Source of the DNA: a virus
IMG/VR virus record: IMGVR_UViG_3300047163_000237
Span: 1 to 30,197 of that record
Length of the DNA: 30,197 nucleotides
Reading direction: 5' to 3' (one strand)
Numbering within the stretch: position 1 is the first letter of the stretch; each line of letters opens with the position of its first letter. This document shows positions 15,586 to 22,145 of the stretch, piece by piece. The notes under the pieces were generated by a model that was given only the letters and a program-made list of their open reading frames with translations, had not been told where the DNA came from and ran no database searches. Made by a program: the position numbers and the translations under genes.

Positions 15586-15957
15586 TTAGCGTTGAATGTT
15601 TCCAAACTGGCCATAGCTCAGGACTCGCTGAGAGGCTTTTACCTGCGAGATAGGAGGCACGATCATGGCTCCTGTGTTTGGATCAGTGGTTACAGGTGCG
15701 TCTATGCCTGTCTCAATGCGACGTAAGGCAAGCTCTGCAATCTCCATGATGTCCATACGGGACATATTCGGGGGCAGAGTCCAATTACCAGAGCTACCAC
15801 CTGTGGTAGTAGAGGTTAAAACTGTTGCGTCTCCACTAGTAACCGTTGTGAAGTTACCTAGCAGGAGGTTTAAGAGGAAATCGTTAGGGTTTGCCTGTGC
15901 ATTTGCGACACGCACAAAGACGCTAACGATGGTTTGTTTATCGTAGGGAGCAGCCAT
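15586..15957 (-). CDS. Small protein between terminase and portal
   Basis: I choose ATG 15957 (MAAPYDKQTIVSVFVRVANA); a TTG at 15972 is in frame. The 123-residue product has an N-terminal helix, a Ser/Thr/Gly-rich centre, then a helix MSRMDIMEIAELALRRIETG. In lambda the gene at this place is gpW, a head-tail joining protein, but gpW is about 68 residues and the likeness here is only positional. The GTTGAC box lies 15 bases before the ATG, overlapping the end of the terminase gene. Confidence 0.5.
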   Translation of the reverse strand: MAAPYDKQTIVSVFVRVANAQANPNDFLLNLLLGNFTTVTSGDATVLTSTTTGGSSGNWTLPPNMSRMDIMEIAELALRRIETGIDAPVTTDPNTGAMIVPPISQVKASQRVLSYGQFGNIQR

Positions 15958-15965
15958 TAACCAAG

Positions 15966-17801
15966 TCAGCAAGTCAACTTGGCTTTTACCCTGTCAGCTA
16001 AGGTCTTTAGTCCTCCCTTGCCTACAAGAGACTCTATGAGAGTGGGAATGATAAGCTGATACTTTTCGCAGTCTCCTAAGTGATTGTTTCCCTTGTCTGC
16101 CCATTTCGCCCCTGTCTTGTCCTGCTTCAAATACTCGTCTGTAAGCTGCTCTTCATAGTCCGTACCGATATTGCGAGGCAGATACCAGTTACCAGCTTCC
16201 TTACGTTTGATTTTGTTTAGGTACAGGTCATAGCGCAAAGCGTTATCGTCAAAACGGACTAGCTGAAAACGCTGCCCTTTGTGCTCCTGTTCTGACTCTT
16301 CTACAGTCTTTGTGAGTCCCTGTGTACGTGCTGCACCCTTTACCGGGATAAATTTGCCAGCAGACTTTAGGCAGAAGTCATAAACGCCAGACTCTCCCTT
16401 AGTTCGCCAGCCTGAGTCTATCAGGCAGAACATGGGAGACATGGGGTACTGCTTCGCACCTACCTTGTACGTCCTGTCTGCCACCTCGCTTAAAGCTTTC
16501 CAGTTTGGGAGTAGCTTGCCGTAATCGACTAGTGCGCTGCTGCTGTCGCTAAACCATGCTCTTACTATCCAGTGCAAAACATCAGCATTAACGTCTACCG
16601 TCAGACTCAATAGTGCTATGTCGTCTCTAGGTATCTGGCCTAGTAGGTACTCTGGCGAGTGAGAGACAATCGCCCTGATGTCCGTTTCGGTAGTGGTAAA
16701 GCTCTTCTGCTGGTGCGGTACTGCTAGCTCTTCATTTAGGAAGTTGCGTAGCTCTCCCGGTTTGCTTACCGATTGCAGGAACTTGACTGCGAGGTTTCCA
16801 AGGGTGCAAGCCTCATGGGGAGAGTACATCGACGGCAGACGCCTAGACGGTTTCCCTGATACACAGTTAGGGTTAGTGGGAATCCATCTCCCGTTAGCTA
16901 CCATCGCTGGCAGTCTCTCCTGCCCTAAGCGTGCCTTGCAGCAGGGACACTCAAGAGCAGCCGTCTTCCTGACTGTCTCGTAGTTGTACGAGCCGTCCGG
17001 CAGCTTCGCTTTCTTGTCCCATACCACTTGCCCTAGGAGAGTGTCAGGAAACCACTGCCTTACGTACTCAGGGTCAAACTCGATTGCAAAGGGCTTTCCC
17101 TTGCAGTCAGGACAGGTAACGAAGAAGAGTCGCCTGTCACCATCAAGAAACGCTTTCCAGATGGCTCCTGTTGTCTCTGTGGGAGTCCCTGTCTTGATTA
17201 CCTTGCTGCCAGCGTATGACTTTACGCGACTCTCTAGCATCGAGACGCCAGACTTTCCCTGCTTCGCCCATTTCGCTTCTACATCGTCTATCTCGTCTAT
17301 AATCAGAATCTCGGCAGACTTACCCTTAAGGCTGCTCTCTGATCCTGAGCCAATGAAGTACAGTACAGAGTTATCAAACTGCTGTTGTAGAATCTTAAAC
17401 TTGTCCTGATCTCTTTGCTTGTGCTGTAGAAGAGCAGGACTGCTCTCTACCATCGGTTGCCATTTGAGTTGTGAAAACTCCGTTGCGCCTTTGAAGGTAG
17501 GCAGCACCATTATTATGTTAGCTGGCTGCTGATCTATCCTATACGCGATACCTACAAAGACTCCTGTAGTCTTATAGACCTGTGCTGCGAAACAGTTCGC
17601 AGACTCAGAGACGCAAGGGTTACGGAAGTCCTCTAGTAGTTCCCTGATGTACGCGCAATGAGCAGTGCTGTACTGCCCTGCATTCTGTGTAACTGACGAG
17701 GGCAGGTAGACGTTTTGCTCTGCCCATTCCGTTACTGTCTGCTCAGGTCTAGGAGCAAGAAGGCTCCTGATGACTGCTGCCAAGTCTGTTGCTACGCTCA
17801 T
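15966..17801 (-). CDS. Terminase large subunit, GpA family
   Basis: The 611-residue protein is a packaging motor of the lambda gpA type (phage terminase GpA). The N-terminal ATPase has a degenerate Walker A around AAQVYKTTG (72-80) and a Walker B IIDE at 167-170. A GTPTETTGAIW segment near 205 corresponds to the coupling motif. Two Cys pairs (CPDC at 230-233 and CPCC further on) suggest a zinc-binding insert common in this family. The C-terminal nuclease shows acidic positions in SLTVDVNADVLHW, CLIDSGWRT and NNHLGDCEKY. It cuts concatemers and drives DNA into the procapsid. The gene starts with a GTTGAC box 14 bases upstream. Confidence 0.92.
   Translation of the reverse strand: MSVATDLAAVIRSLLAPRPEQTVTEWAEQNVYLPSSVTQNAGQYSTAHCAYIRELLEDFRNPCVSESANCFAAQVYKTTGVFVGIAYRIDQQPANIIMVLPTFKGATEFSQLKWQPMVESSPALLQHKQRDQDKFKILQQQFDNSVLYFIGSGSESSLKGKSAEILIIDEIDDVEAKWAKQGKSGVSMLESRVKSYAGSKVIKTGTPTETTGAIWKAFLDGDRRLFFVTCPDCKGKPFAIEFDPEYVRQWFPDTLLGQVVWDKKAKLPDGSYNYETVRKTAALECPCCKARLGQERLPAMVANGRWIPTNPNCVSGKPSRRLPSMYSPHEACTLGNLAVKFLQSVSKPGELRNFLNEELAVPHQQKSFTTTETDIRAIVSHSPEYLLGQIPRDDIALLSLTVDVNADVLHWIVRAWFSDSSSALVDYGKLLPNWKALSEVADRTYKVGAKQYPMSPMFCLIDSGWRTKGESGVYDFCLKSAGKFIPVKGAARTQGLTKTVEESEQEHKGQRFQLVRFDDNALRYDLYLNKIKRKEAGNWYLPRNIGTDYEEQLTDEYLKQDKTGAKWADKGNNHLGDCEKYQLIIPTLIESLVGKGGLKTLADRVKAKLTC
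15973..15978 (-). promoter_or_regulatory. GTTGAC box, 15 bases before the gpW-position gene
   Basis: This copy lies within the last codons of the large terminase gene, so the hexamer is kept inside coding sequence. The spacing to ATG 15957 is 15 bases. Confidence 0.6.
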
Positions 17802-17815
17802 TACTGAGCGAGTGC

Positions 17816-17821
17816 GTCAAC
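17816..17821 (-). promoter_or_regulatory. GTTGAC box, 14 bases before terL
   Basis: It lies 14 bases before ATG 17801 in the space between divergent starts (17801 leftward, 17858 rightward). No Shine-Dalgarno sequence is seen in the spacer GCACTCGCTCAGTA. Confidence 0.65.
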
Positions 17822-17833
17822 GCTGTACTTTCG

Positions 17834-17845
17834 ACGGTTTACCGT
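17834..17845. promoter_or_regulatory. Short inverted repeat between divergent genes, operator candidate
   Basis: ACGGT-TT-ACCGT forms two 5-base arms with a 2-base centre in the 56-base gap between the divergent terL gene and the opposite-strand membrane gene. Its place suits an operator for either gene. Short length means chance is possible. Confidence 0.25.
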
Positions 17846-17857
17846 TACCCTGTCGCC

Positions 17858-18346
17858 ATGAGTGATACAGTGCAGGGAGCCGTCATTGCCGTTTGTGGAG
17901 TCCTAGTAGGACTTCTAGTAGCCGCTTACAACAACCGTAAAGAACGCGAGGAACGCAAGAACGCTCTGTTTAGGGAAAAGTGCGAGACGATAGCTGACCT
18001 GATGACGGTTAGTGCTCAGTGGTACAATAGGCTTACACTCTGCTACTCATTCGAGGATTTAAAGAAATGTTCGCCTCCCCCTGAGAACATGAAAATAGGA
18101 ATGCTGGCGAAGCTCTACTTTCCTGCACTAGAGGACATCGCTATAGATCATGCTAACCTAATCGTTACTTACTATCACTACCTTTTAGACTTTGCTACGC
18201 CGATGGCAGAGCCTATGCCCATGTCTGTAGTTGCGAGGGCAGTAGGGCATGACAAGAAGGCTTATCTTGAGTGGGACAGGAAAATTACCGCTACGAAAAT
18301 GAAGCTGTTAGACGGACTGAGCGAACAAATTAAGGAGCACCTTTAG
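17858..18346 (+). CDS. Opposite-strand membrane-anchored protein between terS and terL
   Basis: I choose ATG 17858 (MSDTVQGAVIAV). The 162-residue protein has one N-terminal membrane span at about residues 5-24 (VQGAVIAVCGVLVGLLVAAY), followed by a basic stretch (NNRKEREERKNALFREK). The rest is a helical cytoplasmic domain with LAKLYFPALEDIAIDH and YYHYLLDF. It is transcribed against the flow of the packaging genes and its end overlaps the end of terS by four bases. Such placement is typical of a 'moron' expressed in the prophage, for example for superinfection exclusion. No family is recognised, so that role is inference. No clear promoter or Shine-Dalgarno sequence is seen. Confidence 0.7.
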   Translation: MSDTVQGAVIAVCGVLVGLLVAAYNNRKEREERKNALFREKCETIADLMTVSAQWYNRLTLCYSFEDLKKCSPPPENMKIGMLAKLYFPALEDIAIDHANLIVTYYHYLLDFATPMAEPMPMSVVARAVGHDKKAYLEWDRKITATKMKLLDGLSEQIKEHL

Positions 18347-18951
18347 AACTTAGTCGCTGCCTGACTGACTGAGCGCAAGAGCTTATCTCGCCACTCTGTC
18401 AGGGCTTGCTGTGCCGTCTCTGGTGACTGTGGATTGCATCTGGCTCGCTCAGACATGGGGAGAAGGTCTAAGGCGTTGCGTATCGGTATAAGAAGCTCTG
18501 CCATGATAGCCCTTGCCGTGTCCCTGTGGATCAGCTCGCCTGACTCCCTACGTATCGCCTGTGAGTCTCGCTCTGCTTCTACGAGTCCTTGATTAGCCCT
18601 CTGCCAGCTTGAGAGCAGGCTTTGCAGTTGTGCGTACTGCTTCGCGTTGATTGTGTTCCTGATGGTTTCAAAGATGCAGTATTCCATCTTCCTTGCTCGC
18701 TCTAGGCGTGCTTCCCATGTGTGCTCTGAGTCAGCAGGAGGCAGCAGCACAGGGGGAATGTCCTTCGCTGGCACTGTGGCAGTACCCGCGTCGGACTTCT
18801 TACGCTTCGCCCTTGGCTTGATGTTGCCAGCAATCCAAGTCTTTGCCTTGCCGATGTCATCAGTAGGACAGGGATTTACTTTCCTGCCCTTCCATTGTGA
18901 TAGCTGGCTCTTGCTGATGCCAAGGGCTGTAGCTAGTTCGTCTTGCAGCAC
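18343..18951 (-). CDS. Terminase small subunit candidate
   Basis: The 202-residue protein has an N-terminal helix-turn-helix (LATALGISKSQLSQWKGRKV, about residues 6-25), a basic linker (KPRAKRKKSD), and a helical region with RARKMEYCIFETIRNTINAKQY and a coiled segment LLSSWQRANQGLVEAERD. DNA-binding N-terminus plus oligomerising helices, upstream of terL, fit a Nu1-like small terminase that recognises the packaging site. The start is GTG 18951, five bases after the previous stop, so it is probably coupled. In-frame sequence continues upstream without an ATG. Confidence 0.7.
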   Translation of the reverse strand: MLQDELATALGISKSQLSQWKGRKVNPCPTDDIGKAKTWIAGNIKPRAKRKKSDAGTATVPAKDIPPVLLPPADSEHTWEARLERARKMEYCIFETIRNTINAKQYAQLQSLLSSWQRANQGLVEAERDSQAIRRESGELIHRDTARAIMAELLIPIRNALDLLPMSERARCNPQSPETAQQALTEWRDKLLRSVSQAATKF

Positions 18952-18956
18952 GGCTC

Positions 18957-19109
18957 TTAGTCGCGGCCAACGATTACAAGACGCTTCATTTTGCCAGACT
19001 TGTTATAAGTCATGGTCACGCGCTTACACTTCGTTTCATTGACTGCCTGTATCTCTTGAATCAACTCGTAGAGATGGTCTACTTTCGCTTTCGGTTTAGA
19101 TGTCTTCAT
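18957..19109 (-). CDS. 50-residue basic protein before terS
   Basis: A 50-codon frame runs from ATG 19109 to TAA 18957-18959. The product is basic (MKTSKPKAKVDHLYELIQEI, then ETKCKRVTMTYNKSGKMKR) with a helical N-terminal half and a beta-like C-terminal half ending LVIVGRD. It is preceded by a GTTGAC box at 15 bases and followed five bases later by terS, so it heads the packaging cluster. The stop-to-start spacing and the box both support it as a true gene. No family is recognised. Confidence 0.65.
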   Translation of the reverse strand: MKTSKPKAKVDHLYELIQEIQAVNETKCKRVTMTYNKSGKMKRLVIVGRD

Positions 19110-19124
19110 ACAGTTTACTAGGCA

Positions 19125-19130
19125 GTCAAC
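19125..19130 (-). promoter_or_regulatory. GTTGAC box heading the packaging cluster
   Basis: It lies 15 bases before ATG 19109 and is the rightmost copy, marking the boundary between the regulatory/HNH genes and the late genes. Confidence 0.6.
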
Positions 19131-19213
19131 CTAATAAACATGCACGTTTCAACCGGACGACGTTATAACCCCACTGTGTTTTCAGCCGCGTAGAAGACTT
19201 CCTACCGGGAGGG

Positions 19214-19226
19214 ATGCAACTTGCAT
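19214..19226. promoter_or_regulatory. Palindrome in the gap before the late genes
   Basis: ATGCAA-C-TTGCAT is a 6-base perfect inverted repeat with one central base, in the 135-base gap between the HNH gene (19245) and the 50-residue gene (19109). The gap is a likely place for the late promoter; TATAAC at about 19175 could be a -10 box, but I see no convincing -35. Confidence 0.25.
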
Positions 19227-19244
19227 GTTTCCAGTGTGCCACGA

Positions 19245-19733
19245 TCAACTAGCTAGCACAAGCTCAGAGATATTGAGATTAGCAAACTCTCCATGATACT
19301 CTAAAGCTGCTGCATCTCTTGCTATGGCTCCCTCTTTGGCTGTGTCATAGAGTCCTAGGTAGATGTCTCTACCGTGTATGGTAAGCTCAGCATACCACTT
19401 GCCAGCGTCTTTATCGAAGCTAACTCCTACATAGCCGGAAGTGTTAAGGCTGCTCCTAGTCCTGTTCCTGTTGTTCTCAGATGACGTACAAAGGCGTAGG
19501 TTGTCCCTACAGTTGTTGAGTCTGTTCCTGTTGATATGGTCTACCTGTTTATCGGCAGGAGCGTTCATTAGTACCCTGTGAAGCCAGAGCTTTGACTTGT
19601 CGGGCAATGAATGGACTACATAACCCTTGGCCGATACATACCATATACGCGCATCGTATAAAGGTGCATCAGCATCATCTAGGAGCACCGTAAACGTCTG
19701 CCCCTTGCGGTTAGTGATTGTGCGTGTCGTCAT
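19245..19733 (-). CDS. HNH endonuclease with AP2 domain (copy 1)
   Basis: I choose ATG 19733, which overlaps the previous stop by one base (TAATG); a longer frame upstream is out of context. The 162-residue protein has an HNH nuclease core (VDHINRNRLNNCRDNLRLCT, about residues 66-85) and a C-terminal AP2 DNA-binding domain (SGYVGVSFDKDAGKWYAEL ... IYLGLYDTAKEGAIARD). HNH-AP2 proteins are usually free-standing homing endonucleases that cut and spread within phage genomes. It is a clear paralog of 20110-20604, sharing the ending F/L-N-x-x-EL-x-LAS. Confidence 0.85.
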   Translation of the reverse strand: MTTRTITNRKGQTFTVLLDDADAPLYDARIWYVSAKGYVVHSLPDKSKLWLHRVLMNAPADKQVDHINRNRLNNCRDNLRLCTSSENNRNRTRSSLNTSGYVGVSFDKDAGKWYAELTIHGRDIYLGLYDTAKEGAIARDAAALEYHGEFANLNISELVLAS

Positions 19734-19918
19734 TAGTTCCGCTCTGCTGCATCGCATTTCTGGCACACAGGGTCTATCCATGCGCCTTCCTCGTCTCTGC
19801 ACAAGTGTAGGACTGCCTTGCCTGCAAAGCTCCTGCGATGGAATTTAAAGCCGCACTTGCAATGCCCGTTATCGTAAACGTCTTTGATAATCTCGTTTAA
19901 TCTGTCGTCTGCTGTCAT
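19733..19918 (-). CDS. Small Cys/His protein, possible zinc ribbon
   Basis: The 61-residue protein starts MTADDRLNEIIKDVYDNGHC and has CKC near residue 20 and a later VCQKC pair, plus histidines (FKFHRRSF, VLHLC). These spacings suggest a zinc-binding fold. It overlaps the HNH-AP2 gene by one base and is probably co-translated with it. AGAAAGAAC eight bases before its ATG closely matches the element before the cement gene. No family is recognised. Confidence 0.65.
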   Translation of the reverse strand: MTADDRLNEIIKDVYDNGHCKCGFKFHRRSFAGKAVLHLCRDEEGAWIDPVCQKCDAAERN

Positions 19919-19926
19919 AGTGGTTT

Positions 19927-19935
19927 GTTCTTTCT
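19927..19935 (-). promoter_or_regulatory. AGAAAGAAC initiation element before 19918
   Basis: AGAAAGAAC ends eight bases before ATG 19918. The stretch up to the ATG is 18 of 20 identical with that at the cement gene start 10173. Confidence 0.4.
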
Positions 19936-19937
19936 AG

Positions 19938-20105
19938 TTATAAGTAATCCCATGTATCTGGCTCGCTTCGCGGCACAGATGGCAGTACAGGGAGTTTGTC
20001 TATCAAGTCGGCAAGCATCCTGCCTTCGTTGCGTAGGATGACTGAGGGAGCGTTAAGCTTTGCCAGTTCAAGTATGCGCTGTGCGCGATAGATTATCTTT
20101 TCCAT
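19938..20105 (-). CDS. Small protein between the two HNH genes, 55 aa
   Basis: A 55-codon frame runs from ATG 20105 (four bases after the stop of the HNH-AP2 gene) to TAA 19938-19940. The peptide is a likely helix (MEKIIYRAQRILELAKLNAP, then NEGRMLADLIDKLP) with a proline-rich tail ending DTWDYL. Tight spacing with both neighbours supports a real gene. Function unknown. Confidence 0.6.
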   Translation of the reverse strand: MEKIIYRAQRILELAKLNAPSVILRNEGRMLADLIDKLPVLPSVPRSEPDTWDYL

Positions 20106-20109
20106 TCGG

Positions 20110-20604
20110 TTAGCTGGCTAGTGCAAGCTCAGGGAAGTTGAGACGTGCAAATTCTTTGTGCAAACGGATAGCCTCTCTGTCTCTGGCTACGGCTGCTTCT
20201 GCTGGCGTGTCGAATAAACCTAAGTATGTGTAACGTCCGTTAGCACCTATGGTTGCTTGCCACTTGCCGGAAGAATGACGGCATACGCCTTTATAGCCAG
20301 AGTTATTAGTATGGTGGATTCTGCGATTAGACCCGTTTTGAGACTTACTACATGCTCGCAGATTGGCTCTGCTGTTGTTCAGCTTGTTACCGTCCTTATG
20401 GTCTATGTCTTTGTTCCTAGGGTTGCGTAGCAACTCCCTGTGTAGATACGAGGTAGTAGTCTTGCCTTGTCCTAACTGTTTCGTTCTGGCGACGTATCCG
20501 TTTATCATATACCAGCAATGAGCATCGTATATGTCTGCATCTGCCTCGTCTAATAGCACGGTGAACTTATCACCGTTACGCTTCGTTATCTGTCTCGTTA
20601 TCAT
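20110..20604 (-). CDS. HNH endonuclease with AP2 domain (copy 2)
   Basis: The 164-residue protein has HNH residues in DIDHKDGNKLNNSRANLRAC (about 66-85) and an AP2 domain from NNSGYKGVCRHSSGKWQA through YTYLGLFDTPAEAAVARD. It begins with the same VLLDEADADIYDA-type N-terminal segment as copy 1. It is probably a homing endonuclease, most likely related to copy 1 by duplication or repeated invasion. It starts 29 bases inside the end of the upstream gene, an intrusive overlap that hints at insertion. Confidence 0.85.
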   Translation of the reverse strand: MITRQITKRNGDKFTVLLDEADADIYDAHCWYMINGYVARTKQLGQGKTTTSYLHRELLRNPRNKDIDHKDGNKLNNSRANLRACSKSQNGSNRRIHHTNNSGYKGVCRHSSGKWQATIGANGRYTYLGLFDTPAEAAVARDREAIRLHKEFARLNFPELALAS

Positions 20605-21217
20605 TCTCTGTGTCTCCTTCGTTTATTATTTGTTCTAGCTCCTCATCCGTCATCTCTTGCAGCCAAGGTTTATGCTTCTTGGCAAATTCTCCGTTGTCGT
20701 CTTTGATAATGTTTCGCACTAGCTCTACGCTGATTTTGAAGTAAGCAGCGAGGTTAAAGACGTTCCAGTAATCAAGCTCGTACATTTCCATGACCATACG
20801 GCTTAGCGTAGGCATGTCGTCTGTAGTAGGCAGATTGGTAATCGTAACAGCTTCTTCTAGTTCAAGTAGTCCTATGGTTCTCGCGTTAGACAATGCCTGA
20901 TGTATGACGGATTCATCGCAGTTAAGACTCTCCGCTATGGCTTTGATCTCTGCTCCTTGCCTGTACTTGTCTACGATCTCCTGCTTTTCATCGTAAGAGA
21001 TTTGCTCTAATCCCACGCGAAGCAGAATACCGTAACGCCTAGCAAGGTGTAGGATGTCTTCAATAGAATCTATCTTGTAATCTGTGCGAGCTTCTATCTC
21101 AGGGTTTGTCAGTCCGTGTAGGTGCATGTTTACTACTTCTGCCCTGTTCGCTGCTGACTTAGTATCGCTACGATCAGTCATAAGGAAGTCATCTGCCGTA
21201 ACAACTTTAGCTTGCAT
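20576..21217 (-). CDS. Putative DNA-binding protein with repeated HTH units
   Basis: I choose ATG 21217 (MQAKVVTADDFLM), 11 bases inside the upstream gene, with AAGGAGAAG upstream. The 213-residue protein has at least three helix-turn-helix-like segments: EVVNMHLHGLTNPEIEARTD, EIVDKYRQGAEIKAIAESLN and YWNVFNLAAYFKISVELVRN. The C-terminus is very acidic and ends NETDNEA. Serial HTH units plus an acidic tail suit a transcription regulator in an early or middle phage operon. No family is named with confidence. Confidence 0.6.
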   Translation of the reverse strand: MQAKVVTADDFLMTDRSDTKSAANRAEVVNMHLHGLTNPEIEARTDYKIDSIEDILHLARRYGILLRVGLEQISYDEKQEIVDKYRQGAEIKAIAESLNCDESVIHQALSNARTIGLLELEEAVTITNLPTTDDMPTLSRMVMEMYELDYWNVFNLAAYFKISVELVRNIIKDDNGEFAKKHKPWLQEMTDEELEQIINEGDTENDNETDNEA

Positions 21218-21626
21218 GGCGTTTCTTCTCCTTCGCATCTTTAAACGCTTGCTTCACCAGTGCGACAGGCAAACGTAATTCCTCGGCAATAGTCGCATCG
21301 TTGTACATACGCTTAGCTAAAACCTGTTCTACTTGCTCTGGCGTCAGTTCTGTTACCATCTGGCTTATGAAAGGTGTAGTAGCTGGCAGGTTCTGCTTAG
21401 GCTGTGTCTTTTCTGTCCCTGCTACTTTGTTCTTTGTCGTCTTAGTCTTCTTGCTTCCTGCTCCACTGACTGCTTTATGTATCGTGTTTCTTGAGACGCC
21501 AAAGTATTTAGCGACAGAGGACATAGTGTACGTCTTCACAAGCTCTTTTGCTTCCTGCTTATCTGCCTCTGTCAGCTTCTCAGCACGTCCCCTCTGCGAG
21601 AGCTTCAATACGCTTCTGTCTCTCAT
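21207..21626 (-). CDS. HTH protein with two helix-turn-helix segments
   Basis: The 139-residue protein has an N-terminal HTH (KELVKTYTMSSVAKYFGVSR, about residues 27-46), a basic lysine/threonine linker (SKKTKTTKNKVAGTEKTQPK), and a second HTH-like part (RMYNDATIAEELRLPVALVK). It starts four bases after the 60-residue HTH gene. The pattern resembles the resolvase/transposase-type HTH used in small phage regulators. It is likely a DNA-binding regulator. Confidence 0.6.
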   Translation of the reverse strand: MRDRSVLKLSQRGRAEKLTEADKQEAKELVKTYTMSSVAKYFGVSRNTIHKAVSGAGSKKTKTTKNKVAGTEKTQPKQNLPATTPFISQMVTELTPEQVEQVLAKRMYNDATIAEELRLPVALVKQAFKDAKEKKRHAS

Positions 21627-21630
21627 AGTC

Positions 21631-21813
21631 TTATTTCTTGCGCTTGGTAGCTACTGTCTTCTTGATGATGACTCTATACACTGTAGCGAGTGAGTATCCC
21701 ATAGCTTCTGCGATGGATAGCAAGCTGTAGCCTTTGTGATATAGCTCTACGATCTGCTCTCTTTCCTGTGGCGTAGTTCTACGCTGTCTTTTCTTCAATA
21801 ATGACTTGTTCAT
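21631..21813 (-). CDS. Small HTH protein, 60 aa
   Basis: The 60-residue, very basic protein is nearly all one helix-turn-helix: TTPQEREQIVELYHKGYSLL then SIAEAMGYSLATVYRVI (residues 13-49), like the Hin-type C-terminal DNA-binding domain, with basic arms on both sides. It starts one base after the upstream stop, so it is coupled. It probably binds DNA as a small regulator; no catalytic domain is present. Confidence 0.65.
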   Translation of the reverse strand: MNKSLLKKRQRRTTPQEREQIVELYHKGYSLLSIAEAMGYSLATVYRVIIKKTVATKRKK

Positions 21814-21814
21814 G

Positions 21815-22144
21815 TTACTTCTCTTCCTTCTCTATAATTGTAGGTATGATGTCTAACATCTTCATTGCCTGTGCGAATACTTTCGGCTTCGTATCCGTTA
21901 CACGATCAGCAAACTTGAGAGCAGCTACCTTTCGGTACTGCTCAAGCCATGCGTGTAGGTCAGGGGTGAAGACCTTCTCTGCTTCGCTTTCCAGATTGCT
22001 GCCTATGGGCAGAGTGTTTGCCCATACGTCTAAATGGCTCGCCAGTTCGCGTGCCTGTTGCACGGCAAAGACTGCTACCTCTAATGCCTTGTTACAGATT
22101 AGCTGTACGTCCTTATGCTTCTGCTCTAGTTCTGCGATGTCCAT
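21815..22144 (-). CDS. Helical hypothetical protein, 109 aa
   Basis: The 109-residue protein is mostly helical (MDIAELEQKHKDVQLICNKA, then VFAVQQARELASHLDVWANT) and ends in acidic residues (IIEKEEK). It starts one base after the stop of the DUF3102-like gene and lies in a tightly packed operon, where it probably works with the DNA-binding proteins around it. No family recognised. Confidence 0.6.
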   Translation of the reverse strand: MDIAELEQKHKDVQLICNKALEVAVFAVQQARELASHLDVWANTLPIGSNLESEAEKVFTPDLHAWLEQYRKVAALKFADRVTDTKPKVFAQAMKMLDIIPTIIEKEEK

Positions 22145-22145
22145 A

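Noticed and set aside
1915-19130. GTTGAC boxes as ordinary sigma-70 -35 elements
   Set aside because: TTGAC fits a -35 core, but the sequence 16-18 bases on falls in codons 2-4 of each gene and shows no TATAAT-like box in the copies I checked.
21207-21813. Remnant of an insertion sequence, because of transposase-like HTH domains
   Set aside because: No DDE or serine recombinase catalytic domain and no terminal inverted repeats were seen; the genes are tightly fitted into the operon.
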